A stretch of 64,000 nucleotides of DNA, taken from assembly GCA_023630585.1 (NCBI GenBank), contig CM042566.1, forward strand, positions 53,501 to 117,500, read 5' to 3'. Position 1 is the first letter of the stretch. Each line of letters begins with the position of its first letter. This document shows positions 57,581-64,000 of this stretch, piece by piece. Position numbers and translations under genes: made by a program. The stretch comes from Cranoglanis bouderius (Eukaryota > Chordata > Actinopteri > Siluriformes > Cranoglanididae). The notes below the pieces were generated by a model. It ran no database searches and was not told the origin of the DNA. It was given only the letters and a program-made list of their open reading frames with translations.

Positions 57581-58311
57581 ATTATATTTAGGTTTATGTT
57601 CTGAGCATGTGGTTGTGAGGAAGAGATTTTGTTTACACTCTGAACTCTCCTGCTGTTAAAGCCTCTGATAGAATCAGCAGGAAGATGGAGAGTAGGATGA
57701 AGAGAATGAGGAGGAGGAGGAGGACAAGAGAAAATCTTTCTTTACAGCTTCATCAGTTCAGGGTTTGTAGAATCGGTTCTATCTGTCAGAATATTAATCT
57801 GATCCATTTGTGCCATTTATTTGTGTTAAAAGCAATTTTAGTAAAGTGTAAAAATTAAATTTTAACCCTAAACCTGCATTCTTACTGCTCGTGATTCCTC
57901 CATAAAACTGCTGGAATTCTCACACTGCTGTCAGACGTACGTTTACATTTTAACACACAAATCTGAGAGAAAGTGAGAGAGGCTAAAACTGCTGGTGACA
58001 GAGCTGCCTGTGATTTCCACTTTCACTGAAATATTGAAGCAATCAGAATCCAGAATTCAACAATGCCATGGTATAATTATAATTATTGGAACTGGAACAT
58101 AAATATGGACATGGCAGTTAATTAAAAAAAAAAAAAAGCAGAATGAAACGTTTACTTGAGTATAAACATGAGAAGAACAGTGACGTGTTTGAAGGACCTG
58201 CTGTTTTGTTGAGATGAATAGATGACGTGTTCCTCGAATAACTGATCAGGCAAATACACATAAGTCAAACAGCACAAGGGTTCTCACACTGGAGGGCAAT
58301 GTGTGTTTTAG
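57581..58311. other. Unique sequence, nothing recognised
   Basis: GAGGAGGAGGA tract at about 57709-57725. No coding signal. Confidence 0.35.
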
Positions 58312-58456
58312 TTCCAGTGGAACGCTCATCCCTGTTCGGACCTGCGGGAAATCAGAGACTCGATTGAGGAGGAAATTGAATCACATTGTTGCGTGTAACA
58401 AAGCGATGTGTCTGTCTGAGAGGAACCTGTGGAACCCAGAGTGTGGCCTTTCATAC
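58312..58456 (+). other. Possible internal exon, speculative
   Basis: A 145-bp stretch between an AG (58310-58311, GTGTGTTTTAG context) and a strong donor (GTGAGT at 58457-58462). One frame is open throughout. No protein motif is recognised, the acceptor pyrimidine tract is weak, and such chance pairs are common. Confidence 0.12.
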
Positions 58457-59452
58457 GTGAGTATAGAGAGCTTTAATTGTTTGCAGGTGAAGGTTGTGAG
58501 TGCTTTCCTCAGTCTATTCTGCTGTAGAGAAGGTGATTAAATCCATTTCCCAACTGCATTGATTAGCTTGGGCTCCAATGATATTTCAGTTGTTTTGTTA
58601 GCTTCATGCTCTGTGGATTACCTTTTCTACAAAACCACTTATTTTACATGAATTTCCTTTTTAAAAAAAATCTCTATATTCTAAACATCATCAATATATC
58701 TTATCTTTTCTGGAAATGAGTCAGATGATGTTCACTTTATGCTCTGTGGGTTTTCTCATTATTTACTCTTTTGTTATTTGTTAAAAAACATGAGATTATT
58801 TCTCAGGAGGAAAACTCTGTATTGAAGATAATCCAAAAATCTCCAAGTGATTAATTGCCTCTGTTTATGTTAATCTCAAACATCTTATCAGCCTGTAAAC
58901 TGCTTCAGAGTCTCAAACAATAGATTCCTGGGATTTTCTTCCGACTCAGCACCTAAACACAACATTTATTAATCTCCATTATATTTATTCAGTGTGTGAT
59001 ATAAAATAATATGTTATCTCCATTTCTCATGAGTTTAGTAAAAAAGATGCAGCTAAAATTTTTCCCAAGTCGCTTCATCAGTGCAGTTTTGGGATTTGTC
59101 AGTAATACGGCGTGACTTGAGTCATGAACTATGATGTGGAAAGGCGACTAAATTAGTTCATTTCAGCCAGAATGTCATGCTGGAATACAAAAAAGCTCTG
59201 AAACTGCACAAACTAATATCATAACATTTCAGATTATCAATATCTACTGAAACATTGTCATTTTTAAATAGGAGATTAGGGAGTGATTTACAAAATTGGA
59301 GTGAAATGTGATTTAAGAAACTGGTGGTTAAAATCACTCAACTTAAAGAATCTGATAGTGATTATAAATTAGATTATATTTTTCACTAATTCTGTATGAA
59401 ACTGATTTGTGGGTGGGGCTAATTCTCAGCTTAGTTAGTGATGCCACTAGTT
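58457..59452. other. Unique AT-rich sequence
   Basis: No features recognised. Confidence 0.4.
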
Positions 59453-59755
59453 CAAGTTCAAGTTCAGTTTTATTTGTATAGAGCTTTTAACAATGGACAT
59501 TGTCCCAAAGCAGCTTTACAGAAATATATAAATTCAGGACATAGATTTTAAATGTATGAATTTATCCCTAATGAGCAGACAGAGGTGACGGTGGTGAGGA
59601 AAAACTCCCTGAGACGATATGAGGAAGAAACCTTGAGAGGAACCAGACTCAAAAGGGAACCCATCCTCATCTGGGTAACACCAGATAGTGCGATTATAAA
59701 TAAATAAATAAATCCCTTTTATAAATGTACCAGTACCACATGGTCAAATAGCACC
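59453..59755 (-). repeat. L2-type LINE 3' terminal repeat
   Basis: AACAATGGACATTGTCCCAA, AAGCAGCTTTACAGAAATAT, GACGGTGGTGAGGAAAAACT and CTTGAGAGGAACCAGACTC, nearly identical to 7291-7553. It is the best match to that copy among the tail repeats. Confidence 0.8.
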
Positions 59756-59827
59756 TCAATAGACACCTCAATGGCTTTGGACCAATTGTAATTCAGGCCC
59801 CGCCTACACCATTCCACACCAAAATTA

Positions 59828-60025
59828 ACCTGTAAGCACTTTATCAAATAAGAAACTACAGCGCAGTAACTAAGTAACGACCTGATCAGCAGCTGTGATA
59901 AATCAAGTCCTAGCACATTGATAACACACGCTAAACACACACTAAACACACGCAACAGACACACACTGGTTCACACTGTGACGTGTGTTTGTGTAAACAT
60001 GATGCCAAAACACAGAGAAATAAAA
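59828..60025 (+). repeat. Dispersed repeat of unknown class, copy 2
   Basis: AGCACTTTATCAAA, GACCTGATCAGCAGCT, AAGTCCTAGCACATT, a short TAAACACACAC tandem, then AAAACACAGAGAAATAAAAC, as in 46585-46910. Confidence 0.65.
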
Positions 60026-61030
60026 CTAGACTTAAAACGTTCTTTAAACAGAATGAGAATAAAGTTAGCTGAAAAGGATGACGGCTGAATAAACTGGTTA
60101 TTGGGTTTAATGACAGATTCAGTTTCATGTAAAACCTGATGTTATTTTTACATAAGGCTCAAAATCATCACATTTTATATGAATAATCTCATGATGTAAT
60201 AATGTGATCATCTCTCCATGTGTGACGTTAATGTCCAGGTGAAATCTGATGGAATATTTTATTACACATGGCTTTGGAAAAGAGGTGAAAAACATTCGCC
60301 ACCGCTTGCTGTGATTTTTCTCCTTTTCTGTGTGAAAAAACTTTAATGATTACAAATCCTTTACAATGCGCTCTGCCGTGAAGCTGGTGTTTCATAAGAA
60401 GTGTCAGTTGGATGGATTTGCTAAATAAGAATTGAAATATTTCAGAAAACAGATTCTGTGTTTAAATCCTCATTTCATTTCAAACAAACAGCTAAAATAC
60501 TTATACAAAAATTAAGCTTCATGATGCTGCATGTTCACAGACTAAAAACATAAACTGCACAATAAATAAATGTTCCTTTAACGTTTGCTTGACTCTCAGT
60601 GATGATGTGGAACTGAACAGAAGTTCAGTGAGAGCACGTCTCTGTGTCTGGGGCTTTAGAACTCTGTGATATCGTGTATTTAGTGCTGCGGGTTCGGTGA
60701 AGATGACGTATGACTCGCACCGAATTGACTTGACAGCTCTGACTGTGAAACAGAGACTGTTTTAGCTTCAGGCTTCAGGCCGACTCGCAGTAAAGTGAGA
60801 ACATCATGTTTTAGAGGATTTTTATTCCACTCCAGCTTTAGGTTCTTGGCTTCTGATCAGAAGGTTGAAGGTTCAGTTTAGAACAGCTCTGACATGGTTC
60901 TGCTGTTGGGTTTTTTAACACTTTTATTATGAAATACTGCAGACGTAAAAAACTGGATATACAAATTATTCTGATTCCTCATGACACTGAACTGTGATGC
61001 TGATAATCTGATAATCTGGAGTTTAGAGTA
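60026..61030. other. Unique sequence, nothing recognised
   Basis: No coding or repeat boundaries before the Tc1 TA at 61029-61030. Confidence 0.4.
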
Positions 61031-62415
61031 CAGCCGTGGCCAAAAGTTTTGAGAATGACACAAATATTAATTTTCACAAAGTCGACTGCTTCAGTGTTTT
61101 TAGATCTTTTTGTCAGATGTTACTGTTACTGAAGTATAATCACAAGCATTTCATAAGTGTCAATGGCTTTTATTGACAATTACATGAAGTTTATGCAAAG
61201 AGTCAATATTTGCAGTGTTGACCCTTCTTTTTCTTCTGGGCCACATCCTGACTGATGGCAGCCCATTCTTGCATAATCAATGCTTGGAGTTTGTCAGAGT
61301 TTGTGGGTTTTTGTTTGTCCACCCGCCTCTTGAGGATTGACCACAAATTCTCAATGGGATTAAGGTCTGGGGAGTTTCCTGGTCATGGACCCAAAATGAC
61401 GATGTTTTGTTCCCCGAGCCACTTCGTTATCACTTTTGCCTTGTGGCAAGGTGCCCCATCATGCTGGAAAAGGCATTGTTCATCACCAAACTGTTCTTGG
61501 ATGGTTGGGAGAAGTTGCTCTCTGAGGATGTTTTTGTACCATTCTTTATTCATGGCTGTGTTCTTAGGCAAAATTGTGAGTGAGGCCACTCCCTTGGCTG
61601 AGAAGCAACCCCACACATGAGTGGTCTCAGGATGCTTTACTGTTGGCATGACACAGGACTGATGGTAGCGCTCACCTTTTCTTCTCCGGACAAGCTTTTT
61701 TCCAGATGCCCCAAACAATCGGAAAGGGGATTCATCAGAGAAAATGACATTACCCCAGTCCTCAGCAGTCCAATCCCTGTACTTTTTGCAGAATAGCAGT
61801 CTGTCCCTGATGTTTTTCCTGGAGAGAAGTGGCTTCTTTGCTGCCCTTCTTGACACCAGGCCATCCTCCAAAAGTCTTCGCCTTACTGTGCGTGCAGACG
61901 CACTCACACCTGCCTGCTGCCATTCCTGAGCAAGCTCTGCACTGGTGGTGCCCCGATCTTACTAGCAGCAATATCCTTGCCTGTGAATCCCTTTTTGTGC
62001 AAAGCAATGATGGCTGCACGTGTTTCCTTGCAGGTAACCATAGTTAACAGAGGAAGAACAATAATTTCAAGCACCACCCTCCTTTTAAAGCTTCCAGTCT
62101 GTTATTCTAACTCAATCAGCATGACAGAGTGATCTCCAGCCTTGTCCTCGTTAACACTCTCACCTGTGTTAATGAGAGAATCACTGACATGATGTCAGCT
62201 GGTCCTTTTGTGGAAGGGCTGAAATGCAGTGGACATGTTTTTTTGGGATTAAGTTCATTTTCATGGCAAAGAGGGACTTTGAAATTAATTGCAATTCATC
62301 TGATCACTCTTCATAACATTCTGGAGTATATGCAAATTGCCATCATAAAAACTGAGGCAGCAGACTTTATAAAAATTAATATTTGTGTCATTCTCAAAAC
62401 TTTTGGCCACGGCTG
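61031..62415 (-). mobile_element. Tc1-like transposon, 1.385 kb
   Basis: Left end CAGCCGTGGCCAAAAGTTTT and right end AAAACTTTTGGCCACGGCTG are perfect inverted repeats flanked by TA (61029-61030 and 62416-62417). The inverted match extends through GAATGACACAAATATTAATT. The gene is on the minus strand. Confidence 0.95.
61207..62041 (-). pseudogene. Tc1-type transposase pseudogene, catalytic core mostly preserved
   Basis: Minus-strand start: MVTCKETRAAIIALHKKGFT at about 62041, then a deletion and frameshift in the HTH linker (KI joins directly to a shifted AELAQEWQQAGVSASARTV). The open core from 61907 includes WGNVIFSDESPFRLFG (first Asp), VKHPETTHVWGCFSAKGVA and CLFQHDGAPCHKAKVITKWL (second Asp). 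A TGA replaces a Trp at 61389-61391 (WPGNSP context), then [20 protein letters not shown] with the Glu. Near the C-terminus VAQ runs into KKKKGQHCKY, a short internal deletion. DD34E-type triad visible, but the copy is inactive. Confidence 0.92.
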
Positions 62416-62417
62416 TA

Positions 62418-62711
62418 ATAATGTGACTCAGATAAAAGTGGAAAAATTTTCAATTAGTGAAAACTAAAAAATGTCCACAAATTAAATTAAACTATTAATT
62501 AATTTGTTTTGTTTTTTAAAAATATCTTCTTTTGATAAGTTTCCACTTTTATTTAATATTTAATATAAGAAAAGTGAACTAATTTCTCTCACATAATTTA
62601 GTTTGTATAATACTGTATAAATTTGTTCAGGTTTTTTATAGTAACTTTATTAATTAATTTATGAAAAGTCAGACTAATGAGTGTTTTGTCCTTGTGCAAA
62701 GATGATTGTGG
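62418..62711. other. Unique AT-rich sequence
   Basis: Nothing recognised. Confidence 0.4.
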
Positions 62712-62713
62712 TA

Positions 62714-62770
62714 CAATATCTGGCCAAAAGTATGTGGACACTTGACCAACACACTCATATGCTTGTTTAA
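62714..62770. repeat. Single Tc1-like terminal fragment
   Basis: CAATATCTGGCCAAAAGTAT then GTGGACACTTGACCAACACA, the left terminus of another fish Tc1-type family, preceded by TA at 62712-62713. No right end found. Confidence 0.5.
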
Positions 62771-62850
62771 CATCCAGATTACAATCAGTAATGCAGTGAA
62801 ATCTCAGGACGCTTTGTGTCTCCTCAGTATTTGGAGGAACCAATGTGTAA

Positions 62851-62851
<1 letters not shown>

Positions 62852-62894
<43 letters not shown>

Positions 62895-62911
62895 AGGAGG
62901 AGGAGGAGGAG
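62852..62911. repeat. (GT)n and (GGA)n microsatellite
   Basis: GT array at 62852-62893 followed by GGAGGAGGA to about 62911. Confidence 0.96.
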
Positions 62912-64000
62912 TATGCCTAGTTCAGGTTACAGTGGAGTTACACTCTGTTGAAGACAGACGTATGGAAATCAGTCCAGTTTCGCTCCTGTGATTTTACTGA
63001 AAGTTTTCATGGAGAAAATTCTCCATCCTGCAGGAAATAAATAAATAAATATCACTCGTCCTCCATACGGAGGCACAGATGAGATGATTATATTTAGATG
63101 TTTCTCATCATGCTTTAAAAATGATTGATGCTTTTTTGTGCAGACTTTTTCTCACTCCACTGATATGGGGATTGGGATTAAAACCAGCACTAGTTTTAGC
63201 TCATGAATATTGTGTTGTATGGAATGAAGCTGAGATTCTGTATAATTTTATCTCTGCTGAAGTCTTGAATATTTCCAATCTACTGTAGATAATATTCCAG
63301 GGGAAAGCATTAATACCACACTGACAACTCAGATCATTCCTCTGCTTTCCTGTATCTTCCAGAAACTCTCCAGAAATTCTGAAGCACTGTCACGTTTCTG
63401 TGGATTTTCTTTCTTTCTTTCTTTAACGTCCTGAGCAGATTTTCAGAAAGTTCTGATCTCCTTCAGACCAAGGTGTGAATATTAATCTCTCTGATGGGGA
63501 ATTGAGGTTGACTTGACCTGATGTTTAGTCTCATAAAACACTAAAGAAACGAGCAGTTCTTCACGCTGTCTGCTCAGTTCTGACCCACTGGACCATTAGC
63601 AGAACATAACTCTTTTTTTCCTAATAAAAAGAGATGTGGGAGAACTGAATATTACACCATGTAATTGCCTCAGAAATTTGTTGAAGTGTAAAATATGGAC
63701 CTGGAACTGTGGATCAGTGTCAGATTGGATTCAGCACATTTCCTGATTCAGAGTGTTTTGTGTTGTAAACACATGTGATTGATCGAATGTCACAGATCCT
63801 GCATGTGAACTTCTCGCACTGACACCAATGATCGATCATGTCAACACAATAAATGGATAAATAAACATTTATTTTAACTTTCTGCACTAAAAAAGTCCAG
63901 TTCTATGTAGCAAAATGCAATTCTTTCCAGAAACAACACACAATGGCACACAACATCATGTAGGAGAAAGTGAAACCATGTTCAGTACACGGTGTAAATC
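62912..64000. other. Unique sequence to the window end
   Basis: TTTC run at about 63409-63424 and AAAT run at about 63038-63050. No coding or repeat boundaries recognised. Confidence 0.4.

Overview
This is 64 kb of vertebrate, almost certainly teleost fish, non-coding DNA. The reasons are dense dinucleotide and trinucleotide microsatellites, low CpG outside a few islands, several fish-type Tc1/mariner elements, LINEs of the L2/CR1 and Rex1-like groups, tRNA-derived SINEs, MITEs and solo LTRs. A catfish-like (siluriform) source is my guess from the general look of the repeats; I cannot verify it. There are no bacterial operons, phage genes, CRISPR arrays or intact host protein-coding genes. 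Every recognisable protein-coding sequence is a decayed transposable element. The long open frames at about 29.4, 37-39 and 48 kb are minisatellite translations.

Layout. 0-3.2 kb: an L2-type LINE split by a 354-bp Tc1 deletion derivative and cut at its 3' side by a SINE. 3.2-7.3 kb: microsatellites and two tRNA-related repeats. 7.3-10.3 kb: a scrambled L2 graveyard with fragments on both strands, including a head-to-head inverted pair and an ORF1 esterase-like fragment. 10.7-11.3 kb: a solo LTR (minus) with a perfect 5-bp target duplication. 11.9-12.6 kb: an L2 5' end and an endonuclease scrap of a different LINE. 12.6-16.9 kb: mostly unique AT-rich DNA. 16.9-17.4 kb: a second L2 5' end with the ORF1 start. 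18.4-20.2 kb: a Tc1 element inserted in an L2 3' terminal repeat. 22.2-22.7 kb: a CpG-rich block ending in a good splice donor, the best candidate for a host promoter and non-coding first exon (plus strand); if so, most of what follows could be intron. 25.8-27.4 kb: a minus-strand CR1/L2-group LINE interrupted by an L2-tail repeat. 27.8-28.3 kb: a GC-rich MITE with long terminal inverted repeats. 29.4-29.9 kb: an 11-bp minisatellite. 32.6-33.7 kb: the longer relative of the Tc1 derivative at 1.5 kb. 35.3-36.6 kb: a 1.3-kb fold-back element. 36.96-39.35 kb: a large 15/16-bp VNTR. 43-47 kb: further MITEs. 47.9-48.9 kb: a 9-bp minisatellite open on both strands. 49.4-51.2 kb: a Rex1-like LINE. 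52.9-53.5 kb: a second solo LTR of the same family as at 10.7 kb (plus), again with a perfect target duplication. 61.0-62.4 kb: a Tc1 element (minus) whose transposase is broken by an N-terminal deletion, a stop and a C-terminal deletion.

The genes do not work together as a system; the content is a record of repeat insertion. I found no convincing undescribed biological system. The most informative observations are the nested insertions with readable boundaries, the solo-LTR pair with different U3 repeat numbers, the fold-back element, the frame-rotating VNTR and the CpG-rich candidate promoter. Family names come from recognising protein motifs and termini by eye and should be treated as provisional.
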